Source of the DNA: Variovorax sp. KBW07
GTDB taxonomy: Bacteria; Pseudomonadota; Gammaproteobacteria; Burkholderiales; Burkholderiaceae_C
DNA length: 36,360 nucleotides
NCBI RefSeq assembly: GCF_003852515.1
Contig: NZ_QAJK01000017.1
Location: forward strand, 1 to 36,360
Reading direction: 5' to 3'
Notes under the pieces: model-generated
Told to the model about the DNA's origin: nothing
Seen by the model: only the letters and a program-made list of their open reading frames with translations
Database searches by the model: none
Shown: in pieces, positions 7,959 to 15,586 of the stretch
Position numbering within the stretch: position 1 is the stretch's first letter
Layout: each line of letters begins with the position of its first letter
Translations under genes and position numbers: made by a program

Positions 7959-9369
7959 CCGGCCGGGGCCACCAGATGATCGCATGCAGGCCCGGGCCCG
8001 CCTCGCGTGCTTCGAGCCGCAATTCGCCCTGGTGCCGCTGCGCGATGGACCGCGCAATGGCCAGCCCCAGCCCGAAGCCGCCCTTGCCCGCGCGCGCACC
8101 GCGCCGGAAGCGCTGGCCGAGCGCGGCACGTTCTTCTTCGCTCAGGCCGGGCCCGTCGTCCTCGACGTTGAGGCTCCAGCCCGCCGCATCGCCCGCGGCA
8201 AAGAGCGTGATGGTTCCCGCGGTGGGCGTGTAGGTGATGGCGTTCGTCACCAGGTTGCTCAAGGCTTCGCGCATGAGCCCCCGGTCGGCGACCGCCGCGA
8301 ATTCCGGCGTGGGCGAATGGATGCCCAGGTCGATGCGCTTGGCGCGCGCCAGCGGCAGCAGGTCGACCGCCACTTCGCGCAGCAGCGCCGCAAGATCGAA
8401 CGCGGCGGGCTCCACCGACACCGTGTCGCTGCGGCCGAGCGCCAGCAGTTGCTGCGCGCTGCGCGTCGCGCGGCCGATCTCGGTGCCGAGCGCATCGAGC
8501 GCGACCTGCACCTGCGCCGGGTCTTGTTCGCGCCGCGCGTAGTCGGCCTGCATCTGCAGCGTGGTCAGGTGGGTGCGCAGCTGGTGCGAGGCGTCGTCCA
8601 GGAACTGCCGCTGCTGCGTTACCAGCTCCTGCGTGCGCGACATCTGCTGGTTGACCGCCGCCACCAGCGGGCGCACCTCGGCCGGCAGGTCGGCATCGGC
8701 GATGCGCGTCAGGTCGTCGGGCGTGCGCGCCTGCACTTCGCGCGCCAGCCGCGACAACGGCCGCAGCGCCGCCGCCAGTGCCAGGGCCGTGCCGCACAGC
8801 AGCATCGCCAGCACCAGCCCGTCGCGCAGCGCCGCGCTGCGCACGAAGCGCGCGCTGAAGGCCTGCCGCGAGCGCGTGCTTTCTCCGACCTGGATCAGCA
8901 CGCTGCGCCCGGTGCTGCCGGCCGGCGCGCGGTCGAGGTCGCGCCGGTAGGCCGCCAGCCGTACGGCTTCGCCGAAGTACGTGGCGTCGTAGAAGGCAGG
9001 CACGCCCATCGCCAGTTCGCCGGGCGGCGCGGGCAGGTCGGCGCTGCCCAGTTCGACCAGCCCATCGGACGTGGCCACCCGAAAGAAAACCTGGCCGCTG
9101 GCCGTGAGCTCGAAGAACTCGAACATCGTGTACGGCAGCTCGACCGAGAGTCCGCCCGAGGCGGTCGAGATGTTGGCGTCGATGGACTTCAGCGCGCCCA
9201 GCAGCGAACGGTCGTAGGCCGCGTTGGCGGCGGCCAGCGCGTCGTGCCGCGTCATCCACAGCTCGAGGCCCGTCACCACCAGCAGCGCGGGGAACAGCAG
9301 CAGCGCGAGCCGCTGCCACAGGCTCGCGCGGCGCAACCGTTCACGAAGGCGCGACAGCAAGGCGCTCAC
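7948..9369 (-). CDS. tctE: TctE-like sensor histidine kinase with H-box Pro-to-His change
   Basis: A 473-residue inner-membrane kinase. Two membrane segments, about residues 19-38 and 183-202, enclose a periplasmic sensor domain of the TctE N-terminal type; a HAMP-like linker follows. The H-box carries phosphoacceptor His262 in DDASHQLRTHLTTL, where the usual LRTPL is LRTHL, so the conserved proline is His267. The ATPase domain has its N-box (NLVTNAITY, 372-380), G1 (DDGPG, 404-408) and G2 (GGFGLGL, 430-436). It starts with GTG at 9367-9369, directly after the response regulator's TGA, so the pair is co-translated. It should sense tricarboxylates, perhaps through a Bug receptor, and phosphorylate TctD. 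Confidence 0.92.
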   Translation of the reverse strand: MSALLSRLRERLRRASLWQRLALLLFPALLVVTGLELWMTRHDALAAANAAYDRSLLGALKSIDANISTASGGLSVELPYTMFEFFELTASGQVFFRVATSDGLVELGSADLPAPPGELAMGVPAFYDATYFGEAVRLAAYRRDLDRAPAGSTGRSVLIQVGESTRSRQAFSARFVRSAALRDGLVLAMLLCGTALALAAALRPLSRLAREVQARTPDDLTRIADADLPAEVRPLVAAVNQQMSRTQELVTQQRQFLDDASHQLRTHLTTLQMQADYARREQDPAQVQVALDALGTEIGRATRSAQQLLALGRSDTVSVEPAAFDLAALLREVAVDLLPLARAKRIDLGIHSPTPEFAAVADRGLMREALSNLVTNAITYTPTAGTITLFAAGDAAGWSLNVEDDGPGLSEEERAALGQRFRRGARAGKGGFGLGLAIARSIAQRHQGELRLEAREAGPGLHAIIWWPRPVAS

Positions 9370-10035
9370 TCAGTCGGCTTCCAGCACGTAGCCGAGCCCG
9401 CGCAGCGTGACGATGCGCACGCCGCTGCCGTCGAGCCGCTTGCGCAGCCGGTAGACGAAGACTTCGACCGCTTCAGGGTGCACTTCTTCGTCGTCGGAAA
9501 ACACCCGGTCGAGAATCTGCTGCTTCGACAGCGGTTCGCCGCTGCGCTGCACCAGTGCGCGCAGCACCGACAGTTCGCGCGGCGACAGCGCCAGCGCTTC
9601 GCCGTTCAGCGTGAAGTGGCGGCGTGCACCGTCGTACACCAGCGGCCCGCAGGCCAGGCGCGGATGCTCGACGCCGCGCGCGCGGCGCACCAGCGCATGC
9701 AGCCGCGCTTCGAGCTCGGCCAGCGCGAAGGGCTTGGCCAGGAAGTCGTCGGCACCGGCATTGAGGGACTCGACGCGCTCGTTCAGCGAATCGCGCGCCG
9801 TGAGAATCAGCGCCGGCAACCGCTGGTCGCGTTCGCGCAGGCGTTGCAGCACCGTGTGGCCGTCCATGCCGGGCAGGCCCAGGTCGAGCACCAGCGCATC
9901 GTGGTCGCGCTGTTGCAGCGCGCGGTCGGCCAGGCGGCCGTCGTCCACCCATTCGACCTGGATGCCCGCATGCTCCAGCGCCTTGCAGAGCCAGGTGCCC
10001 AGGGTGTGTTCGTCTTCGGCCAGCAGGATGCGCAT
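9370..10035 (-). CDS. tctD: TctD-like response regulator (OmpR family)
   Basis: A 221-residue OmpR-type regulator. The receiver domain (1-115) keeps the acidic pair Glu7/Asp8, phosphoacceptor Asp51 (DALVLDLGLPGMDG), Thr79 and Lys101. The C-terminal winged-helix domain (about 125-220) has the LSPRELSVLRALV entry and the VFVYRLRKRLD recognition region, ending RGLGYVLEAD. The ATG at 10035 was chosen from the start MRILLAEDE; the open frame continues upstream into the Bug gene in another phase and is not real. It probably activates genes for tricarboxylate uptake, including the flanking receptors. The gene stops immediately before the kinase's GTG. Confidence 0.93.
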   Translation of the reverse strand: MRILLAEDEHTLGTWLCKALEHAGIQVEWVDDGRLADRALQQRDHDALVLDLGLPGMDGHTVLQRLRERDQRLPALILTARDSLNERVESLNAGADDFLAKPFALAELEARLHALVRRARGVEHPRLACGPLVYDGARRHFTLNGEALALSPRELSVLRALVQRSGEPLSKQQILDRVFSDDEEVHPEAVEVFVYRLRKRLDGSGVRIVTLRGLGYVLEAD

Positions 10036-10061
10036 GGCGCCGATGCTAGGGCCTGCGGGGC

Positions 10062-11066
10062 TCAGTCCGGCTTGATGTTTGCCCGCGCAATCACCTTTTG
10101 CCAGCGCGCCTGCTCGGCCGCGATGAACTGCGCGAACTGCTCGGGCGTGCCGCCGACGGCTTCGGCTGCATCGGCCGTGAGCCGCTGCATCGAGTCGGGC
10201 GACTTCACCGCCTTCATCGTCTCGGCCGAGAGCTTGGCCAGGTTGGCCGGCGCGATGTTGGCGGGCGCCAGCATGCCGTACCACTGCGTCATCTCGAAGC
10301 CGGGAAAGCCTTGCTCCGCCACCGTCGGCACGTCGGGCAACTGCGCCAACCGCTTGGCCGAGCCCGTCGCGATGCAGCGCACCTTGCCCGCCTTGATGAA
10401 CGGAATGATCGCCGCCGCGCCGATGGCCGAGGCGTCGAGCCGGCCCGACAGCAGGTCGGTCACCATCGGCCCGGTGCCGCGGTAGGGCACGTGCAGCATG
10501 AACACATCGGCCGTCATCTTCAGGTACTCGAAGGCCAGGTGGCCGGCACTGCCGTTGCCGGCCGAGCCGTAGCTCAGCTTGCCCGGCTTCGACTTGGCAT
10601 AGGCGATGAATTCCTTGAGGTTCTTCGCTGGCACGTCGGGGTGCACCACGTACAGGCTCGGCACCTTGGCCAGCAGGCTCACAGGCTTGAAGTCTTTGTT
10701 GGCGTCGTAGGGCAGCTTGGCAAAGATGTACGGGTTGACCGCCAGCGTGCCGATGTGCCCCAGGATGATCGTGTGCTGGTCGGTGCTGCGCGCCACTTCG
10801 CTCATCGCGATGTTGCCGGCCGCGCCGGGCTTGTTGTCGACGAACACGCTCTGGCCGAGGGTGCGCGAAAGCTCGGCGGCGGTGGAGCGCGCGACGATCT
10901 CGGAGCTGCCGCCGGGGGCGAAAGGCACGACGAATCGGATGGACTTGGTGGGCCAGGCGTCTTGCGCCGAGGCGAGGGAGGGCAGGAGGCCGCCGAGGGT
11001 GAGGGCGCCGCCGGCCTGGAGCCAGTGGCGGCGGTTGTGGGCGTCGTTCAGGAAGTTTTCGGACAT
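10062..11066 (-). CDS. Bug-family tripartite tricarboxylate transporter substrate-binding protein
   Basis: A 334-residue periplasmic receptor. The N-terminal export signal contains paired arginines (NRRHWLQAGGALTLGG) and ends near LASAQ. Family landmarks are WPTKSIRFVVPFAPGGSSE, the DNKPGAAGNIAMSEVA loop, the SYGSAGNGSAGHLAFEYL ligand-site region and HVPYRGTGPMVTDLLSG. A GGAGA site lies about ten bases before the ATG. It is first in the run Bug, tctD, tctE, tctC (26-base gap to tctD) and also lies 71 bases downstream of the iclR gene on the same strand. Bug receptors next to TctDE-type systems can act as co-sensors, as described for Bordetella BctC. The ligand is not known. Confidence 0.92.
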   Translation of the reverse strand: MSENFLNDAHNRRHWLQAGGALTLGGLLPSLASAQDAWPTKSIRFVVPFAPGGSSEIVARSTAAELSRTLGQSVFVDNKPGAAGNIAMSEVARSTDQHTIILGHIGTLAVNPYIFAKLPYDANKDFKPVSLLAKVPSLYVVHPDVPAKNLKEFIAYAKSKPGKLSYGSAGNGSAGHLAFEYLKMTADVFMLHVPYRGTGPMVTDLLSGRLDASAIGAAAIIPFIKAGKVRCIATGSAKRLAQLPDVPTVAEQGFPGFEMTQWYGMLAPANIAPANLAKLSAETMKAVKSPDSMQRLTADAAEAVGGTPEQFAQFIAAEQARWQKVIARANIKPD

Positions 11067-11100
11067 GGTGCTCGTCTCCGTCGCTTTTGTAAGAAGGCCC

Positions 11101-11120
11101 GCATCCTGCCCGACGGATGC
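11101..11120 (-). terminator. Weak hairpin between iclR and the Bug gene
   Basis: GCATCC (11101-11106) pairs with GGATGC (11115-11120) around an eight-base loop in the 71-base gap between the IclR gene and the Bug gene. Read on the minus strand it is followed by GGGCCTTCTT, not a clean U-tract. It could be a weak terminator or attenuator, or chance. Confidence 0.25.
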
Positions 11121-11137
11121 TGTCGGAAAGCTGTCAG

Positions 11138-11923
11138 TCAGATCAGGTTGCGCATCGCCTGCGCCGTCTCCCGCAGCACCGGCAGCACCCGCGCCACTGC
11201 GTCTTCCGAACTCTCGTGCCCCATCGGCATGGTGATGTTCAGTGCGCCGACCAGGGTGCCGTGGCGGTCGCGCAGCGGCACGGCGATGCCGCGCGAGTTC
11301 AGGTCGAGCTGCTGTTCGGACAGCGCCCAGCCTTGGGCGCGGATGCGCGCCAGCTCGAGCTTCATGCGCTCCATGCTGGCGATGGTGTGCGAGGTGAATA
11401 CAGTGAGCTGCCGGGTCGCCAGCCATTCGTTCAGTTCCGCGTCGCTGCGCAAGGCCAGCATCAGCATGCCTGACGCGGTGACCTGCGCCGGCACGCGCGC
11501 GCCCAGCACGTAGCCGGTGCTCATGCTGCGGTTGGGGCCGTTGCGGGCGATGTAGACGACCTCGTCGCCGTCCATCACGCTGAGGTAGGCGATCTCGTTG
11601 GTGCCGGCGGCCACGCGCTGCAGAAAAGGCTGCACCACGCGCGGCAGGCGGGCCGATTCCAGGTACGAGCGGCCCAGCCGCAGCACGCGCGGCGTGAGCC
11701 AGAAGAGCTTGCCGTCGCTGGCCACGTAGCCCATGTGCTGCAGCGTCAGCAGGTAGCGCCGTGCGGCCGTGCGCGTCATGTTCGTGCGCTGGCCGGCCTG
11801 GCTGGCGGTCAGGCGGGGGTTGGCATCGTCGAAGGCCTCGATGATGCTCACGCCGCGCTCCAGGCCGGCAATCCAGTCGCGCTTGTCCAGGCCGGCGGGC
11901 GGTGTCGAGTCGTCCTTGCTCAT
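11138..11923 (-). CDS. IclR-family regulator, PcaR/PcaU/PobR-like
   Basis: A 261-residue IclR regulator. The winged helix-turn-helix lies at about residues 18-80 (GLERGVSIIEAF, then LTASQAGQRTNMTRTAARRY). The C-terminal effector domain follows, with the SASGMLMLA-type segment present as TASGMLMLA and the GIAVPLRDRHGTLVGALNI core. The TRTAARRYLLTL helix and overall spacing fit the PcaR/PcaU/PobR branch, which responds to protocatechuate, 4-hydroxybenzoate or 3-oxoadipate. It is divergent from the dehydrogenase-pca operon; the gap between them holds two copies of a PcaR-like box, and a matching pair lies before quiC. It therefore probably controls both units and itself. ATG 11923 gives the standard family N-terminus. 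Confidence 0.9.
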   Translation of the reverse strand: MSKDDSTPPAGLDKRDWIAGLERGVSIIEAFDDANPRLTASQAGQRTNMTRTAARRYLLTLQHMGYVASDGKLFWLTPRVLRLGRSYLESARLPRVVQPFLQRVAAGTNEIAYLSVMDGDEVVYIARNGPNRSMSTGYVLGARVPAQVTASGMLMLALRSDAELNEWLATRQLTVFTSHTIASMERMKLELARIRAQGWALSEQQLDLNSRGIAVPLRDRHGTLVGALNITMPMGHESSEDAVARVLPVLRETAQAMRNLI

Positions 11924-11990
11924 GGGCGGAAGTGTGCCTCTGGCGGCAGGTTTCTCGGCGTCATTCGGTGGCGGTGAAAACCCTTGGTTT

Positions 11991-12026
11991 GATCGATTGT
12001 CGATTTTTACAGATCGATGATCGAAC
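11991..12026 (-). promoter_or_regulatory. Paired PcaR-like boxes in the iclR/aroE-like divergent region
   Basis: On the minus strand 12026-12012 reads GTTCGATCATCGATC and 12005-11991 reads AATCGACAATCGATC. The two 15-mers start 21 bp apart, two helical turns. The first differs by one base from the box before quiC (17635-17649). As I recall, the Pseudomonas putida PcaR box is GTTCGATAATCGCAC. A possible -10 element for the plus-strand operon is TATAAA at 12068-12073; with it the boxes centre near -60 and -80, an activator-like position, while for iclR they would sit over or near its own promoter. Confidence 0.65.
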
Positions 12027-12122
12027 GTTTCAAAGGTTTCAGGGCTGCAGGAGAAAGAAGATCGGACTATAAAGCTCGGCATCCGGCCTCCCAAAGAGCG
12101 ATTGACGAACGGAAGCAAGCAC

Positions 12123-13046
12123 ATGAGCCATTCCATCAGCGGCAGCACCCAGGCATACCTGATTCCGGGCGATCCGGTCCGCAATGTGCGGCTGCCGCGC
12201 ATGTTCAACGCCACCTTCGAGCGCTTCGGCATCGACGCGGTGTTGCTGCCGATGCAGGTGCCGGTGCGCGACTTCGCGGTGTTCTTCAAGTCGGCTTTCC
12301 TGGCGCGCAACGTGCGCGGCATGGTGATCGCGCCGCCGCACAAGCCGCTGGTGGTCGACCTGCTCGATGGCTGCGGGCTGTTCGGCCGGGTGGCGGGCTC
12401 GGTGAACGTGGTGCGCCGCACCGAGGGCGACCAGCTCGAAGGCGACCTGTTCGACGGCGAAGGCCTGATCGGCGCGCTCGACCACTGCAACGTTCCGTTT
12501 CGGGGCAAGCGCGTGCTGATCCTTGGCGCGGGCGTGAGCGCCGCGGCCATCGGCGTGGCGCTGGCCGAGGGCGGCACGGTGAACGGCGCGGAGCACATTG
12601 CCTTCTACGACAGCGCGGCCGGCAAGGCGGCCGGCGTGGCGGCCAAGCTCGATGCGTTTTTCGACGCCACGGTGGTCGCGGTCGACAGCAACGCGCCCGA
12701 GGGCTACGACCTGGTGATCAACGCCACGCCGCTCGGGCTGGTCGAGGGCGACGCGTTGCCGGTCGACGTGGCGCGCATGGACGGCCATGCGGCGCTGTTC
12801 GACATTCTTCTGCGCAACCAGCCCACGCCGCTGGTGCGGGCGGCGCGTGCGCGCGGACTCAATGCGCAGGCCGGCTTTGAAATGCTGGTCCAGCAGATGC
12901 CGCACTACCTGCGCTATTTCGGCCACATCGATGCGGCGCAGGCGCTGCAGGCCGATGCCGATTTCCTGCGCGAAATCATCTATCCACCGGCGATGCACGC
13001 CGAGATTGCGCAGCCCCTGCGCTACCGCTCGCCCAGCGTTGCCTGA
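12123..13046 (+). CDS. Shikimate dehydrogenase-like (AroE superfamily) protein, first of two
   Basis: A 307-residue AroE-fold oxidoreductase. The substrate domain keeps catalytic Lys74 (APPHK), Asn95 (AGSVN) and Asp111 (GDLFDGEG), and Gln258 in GFEMLVQQ. The Rossmann domain has GAGVSAAAIG (135-144), and strand two ends with Asp163 (AFYD), which suggests NAD rather than NADP. The usual N-terminal S-x-S motif that grips the shikimate carboxylate is absent: the aligned stretch is GDPVRNVRLP. This fits a catabolic dehydrogenase with an altered substrate rather than biosynthetic AroE. ATG 12123 has a GGAAG site upstream; a TTG seven codons earlier is possible but less likely. First gene of the pca operon. 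Confidence 0.8.
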   Translation: MSHSISGSTQAYLIPGDPVRNVRLPRMFNATFERFGIDAVLLPMQVPVRDFAVFFKSAFLARNVRGMVIAPPHKPLVVDLLDGCGLFGRVAGSVNVVRRTEGDQLEGDLFDGEGLIGALDHCNVPFRGKRVLILGAGVSAAAIGVALAEGGTVNGAEHIAFYDSAAGKAAGVAAKLDAFFDATVVAVDSNAPEGYDLVINATPLGLVEGDALPVDVARMDGHAALFDILLRNQPTPLVRAARARGLNAQAGFEMLVQQMPHYLRYFGHIDAAQALQADADFLREIIYPPAMHAEIAQPLRYRSPSVA

Positions 13047-13072
13047 ACCTTTTCTTCATCGAGACGACCGAC

Positions 13073-13906
13073 ATGATTTCCGGCAAGACCACGCTCATCG
13101 CCCACCTCGGCTACCCGACCGAGGCCTTCAAGGCGCCGATGATCTACAACCCCTGGTTCGACAAACGGGGCATCGACGCGGTGGTGGTGCCGATGGGCGT
13201 CAAGCCCGAAGACTATGCCGCCTCGCTGCCGCAGATCTTCAGGTTCAGCAACCTGCGCGGCGCGCTGGTCACCATGCCGCACAAGGTCACGACGATGGCG
13301 CTGGTGGACGAGGTCACGCCCACCGCGCGCGTCGCGGGCGCATGCAACGCGATTCTCAAGCGGCCCGACGGCACGCTGCTGGGCGACCAGTTCGATGGCG
13401 CCGGTTTCGTGCGCGGCGTGGAGCGCAAGGGCCGGCTGTTCAAGGGCACGCGCGTGCTGGTGTCGGGCACGGGCGGCGTCGGCTCTGCCATCGCGGCGTC
13501 GATTGCCGCGGCGGGCGCCGCCGAGTTGATGCTGTTCGACATGAGCGATGCATCGGCGAATGCGCTCGCTGCGCGCCTGTGCGAAAACTATCCGCGGATG
13601 ACGGTGACCACGGGCTCGAAAGACCCGGCCGGCTACGACGTGGTCGTCAACGCCACGCCGCTCGGCATGAAAGAGGGCGACCCGCTGCCCTTCGACGTGG
13701 ACCGCATCGACCCGGGCACCTTCGTCGGCGAGGTCGTGATGAAGACCGAATTCACGCCGCTGCTGCAAGCCGCGAAGGCCAAGGGCTGCCAGGTGCAGGT
13801 CGGCACCGACATGCTTTTCGAGATGATTCCCGCGTACCTGGAGTTCTTCGGTTTTGGCACAGCGTCCCCGGAGGAATTGCGTGCCGTGGCCCAATTGAAG
13901 TATTGA
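13073..13906 (+). CDS. Shikimate dehydrogenase-like (AroE superfamily) protein, second of two
   Basis: A 277-residue paralogue of the preceding protein, beginning 26 bases after it. Catalytic Lys71 (MPHK), Asn92 and Asp108 (GDQFDGAG) are kept. The nucleotide loop is GTGGVGSA (132-139) with Asp156 ending strand two (LMLFD), again suggesting NAD. The carboxylate-binding S-x-S is replaced (GYPTEAFKAP), and the conserved Gln near the C-terminus is Met251 (GTDMLFEM), unlike the first copy. The two enzymes may therefore use different substrates or work in sequence. The context with pcaBCD and quiC suggests oxidation of shikimate-like alcohols to 3-dehydroshikimate or a related ketone; the exact substrate cannot be read from sequence. 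Confidence 0.82.
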   Translation: MISGKTTLIAHLGYPTEAFKAPMIYNPWFDKRGIDAVVVPMGVKPEDYAASLPQIFRFSNLRGALVTMPHKVTTMALVDEVTPTARVAGACNAILKRPDGTLLGDQFDGAGFVRGVERKGRLFKGTRVLVSGTGGVGSAIAASIAAAGAAELMLFDMSDASANALAARLCENYPRMTVTTGSKDPAGYDVVVNATPLGMKEGDPLPFDVDRIDPGTFVGEVVMKTEFTPLLQAAKAKGCQVQVGTDMLFEMIPAYLEFFGFGTASPEELRAVAQLKY

Positions 13907-13922
13907 AAGTTCAGGTCATCGC

Positions 13923-15134
13923 ATGAGTATTTTTGAAGGTTTTCTTTCCACGTCCGAGACGCTCGGCGCGTTCAGCGACCGCGCGTTCGTCGATGCGATG
14001 CTCCGCTTCGAAGCCGCGCTCGCGCGTGCGCAATCCGCCGAGGGCCTGATTCCCGAGAGCGCCGCGCATTCGATCGTCGGCAGCTGCAAGGTCGAGCTGT
14101 TCGACGTGGCCAAGATCGTTCGCGAAAGCGGCCGCGCCGGCAGCGTCGCGATTCCGCTGGTCAAGGCATTGCGCGAGGCGGTGGGCCTTTTCAATGCCGA
14201 CGCCGTGCCTTTCGTGCATTTCGGCAGCACCAGCCAGGACGTGATCGACAGCGCGATGGCGCTGGTCACGCGCGAGGCGGTGGCGCTCATCGAGACCGAC
14301 CTTGCCAAGGCCGCCGATGCCTTGCTGCGCCTGGCCACCACGCACGCTGAAACGCCGATGCTCGCGCGCACGCTGATGCAGCCGGCGTCGGTGACCAGCT
14401 TCGGCTTCAAGTGCGCGGGCTGGGCCGCGCCGCTGGTGCGCAGCCGCATCCGCCTGCGCGATGCCGCGCGGCATGCACTGCAATTGCAGCTGGGCGGCGC
14501 TGTCGGCACGCTGGCGCAAATGAAGGGGCAGGGCGCCGCGGTGCGCCAGCGCATGGCCAAGGAACTGGGCCTGGGCGACCCCGGCGCCACCTGGCACACG
14601 CAGCGCGACGAATGGGTCGCGCTGGGCTGCGAGCTGGGCCTCGTCACCGGCAGCCTCGGCAAGATCGCGGTCGATATCGCGCTGCTCGGCCAGTACGAAG
14701 TGGCGGAAGTCGCCGAGCCCAGCGAACCCGGCCGCGGCGGCTCGTCGGCCATGCCGCACAAGCGCAATCCGGTGGCCTCGATGGTCGCCATTGCCGCCGC
14801 GCACCGCGCGCCGCAGCGTGTGGCCGCACTGCTGGGCGCCATGCCGCAACAACACGAACGCGCGCTCGGCGCGTGGCAGGCCGAGCTGGCCGAATGGCCG
14901 CAGCTGCTGATGTCGGCGCACGGCAGCGTGCGCGCCATGGCCGGCGCATTGCCCGGCCTGCAGGTCGATGCCACGCGCATGCGCGCCAACATCGACCGCC
15001 TGCGCGCCGAGTTGCCGCGCGACGCGGCCGACGAATGGTTCGACCCCGCGCTGGCCGTCAACGCCGGCCACATCGCGCTTGCAGAAGTGAAGGCGCTGCA
15101 AGCCACGCTCTCCAACAAGGAACTCTCTCAATGA
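13923..15134 (+). CDS. pcaB: 3-carboxy-cis,cis-muconate cycloisomerase-like lyase (PcaB)
   Basis: A 403-residue member of the fumarase/aspartase superfamily. The superfamily signature GSSAMPHKRNP is at 273-283 and the GSTSQD motif at 101-106; the AMLRFEAALARAQ start is typical of PcaB. The enzyme converts 3-carboxy-cis,cis-muconate, the product of protocatechuate ring cleavage, into 4-carboxymuconolactone in the cytoplasm. Adenylosuccinate lyase is an alternative within the superfamily, but the sequence style and the pcaC and pcaD neighbours decide for PcaB. It starts 17 bases after the second AroE-like gene; its TGA overlaps the ATG of pcaC. Confidence 0.92.
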   Translation: MSIFEGFLSTSETLGAFSDRAFVDAMLRFEAALARAQSAEGLIPESAAHSIVGSCKVELFDVAKIVRESGRAGSVAIPLVKALREAVGLFNADAVPFVHFGSTSQDVIDSAMALVTREAVALIETDLAKAADALLRLATTHAETPMLARTLMQPASVTSFGFKCAGWAAPLVRSRIRLRDAARHALQLQLGGAVGTLAQMKGQGAAVRQRMAKELGLGDPGATWHTQRDEWVALGCELGLVTGSLGKIAVDIALLGQYEVAEVAEPSEPGRGGSSAMPHKRNPVASMVAIAAAHRAPQRVAALLGAMPQQHERALGAWQAELAEWPQLLMSAHGSVRAMAGALPGLQVDATRMRANIDRLRAELPRDAADEWFDPALAVNAGHIALAEVKALQATLSNKELSQ

Positions 15135-15586
15135 CCGCCCCCCAAACCCCGAGCGCCGGCTCCAACGACTATGAAGACGGCCTGGTCAACCGCCGCCGCG
15201 TGCTCGGCGACGCCTGGGTCGACAAGTCGCTGGCCAACCGCAACGAATTCAACGCCGAGTTCCAGGAACTGATCACGCGCCACGCGTGGAACGACATCTG
15301 GGGCAGAGCTGCATTGGGCGACAAGACGCGCCGCTACATGGTGCTGTCGATGATGCTGGGCATCCACGCGTACGAAGAATTCGCAATGCACGTGCGCGCC
15401 GCGCTCGACGGCCCGCCGGAGTCGCGCCTCACGCCCGAGGACATCAAGGAAGTGATCATGATGGCCGCCATCTACTGCGGCGTGCCGGTGGCCAACCATG
15501 CGTTCGGCATTGCCACCAACATCCTGCGCGAGAAGGGCCTGCTGCCCCCAACGCCTGCTTCGTCCGCTGCGCCTGCGGCGCGGTGA
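15131..15586 (+). CDS. pcaC: 4-carboxymuconolactone decarboxylase (PcaC)
   Basis: A 151-residue carboxymuconolactone decarboxylase family protein. It has the PcaC-type N-terminus (DYEDGLVNRRRVLGDAWVDKSL), the NEFNAEFQELITRHAWNDIWGR segment, and the conserved helix ending EVIMMAAIYCGVPVANHAF. It decarboxylates 4-carboxymuconolactone to the 3-oxoadipate enol-lactone. It is slightly longer than the common form owing to an Ala/Pro-rich tail (PPTPASSAAPAAR). The start codon overlaps the pcaB stop (ATGA) and its own TGA overlaps the GTG start of the next gene, so the whole segment is translationally coupled. Confidence 0.93.
   Translation: MTAPQTPSAGSNDYEDGLVNRRRVLGDAWVDKSLANRNEFNAEFQELITRHAWNDIWGRAALGDKTRRYMVLSMMLGIHAYEEFAMHVRAALDGPPESRLTPEDIKEVIMMAAIYCGVPVANHAFGIATNILREKGLLPPTPASSAAPAAR

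Noticed and set aside
7594-10485. A 963-codon plus-strand frame over tctC, tctE and tctD
   Set aside because: It is antisense to three clear genes; its Gln, Arg and His-rich sequence is a shadow of codon bias.
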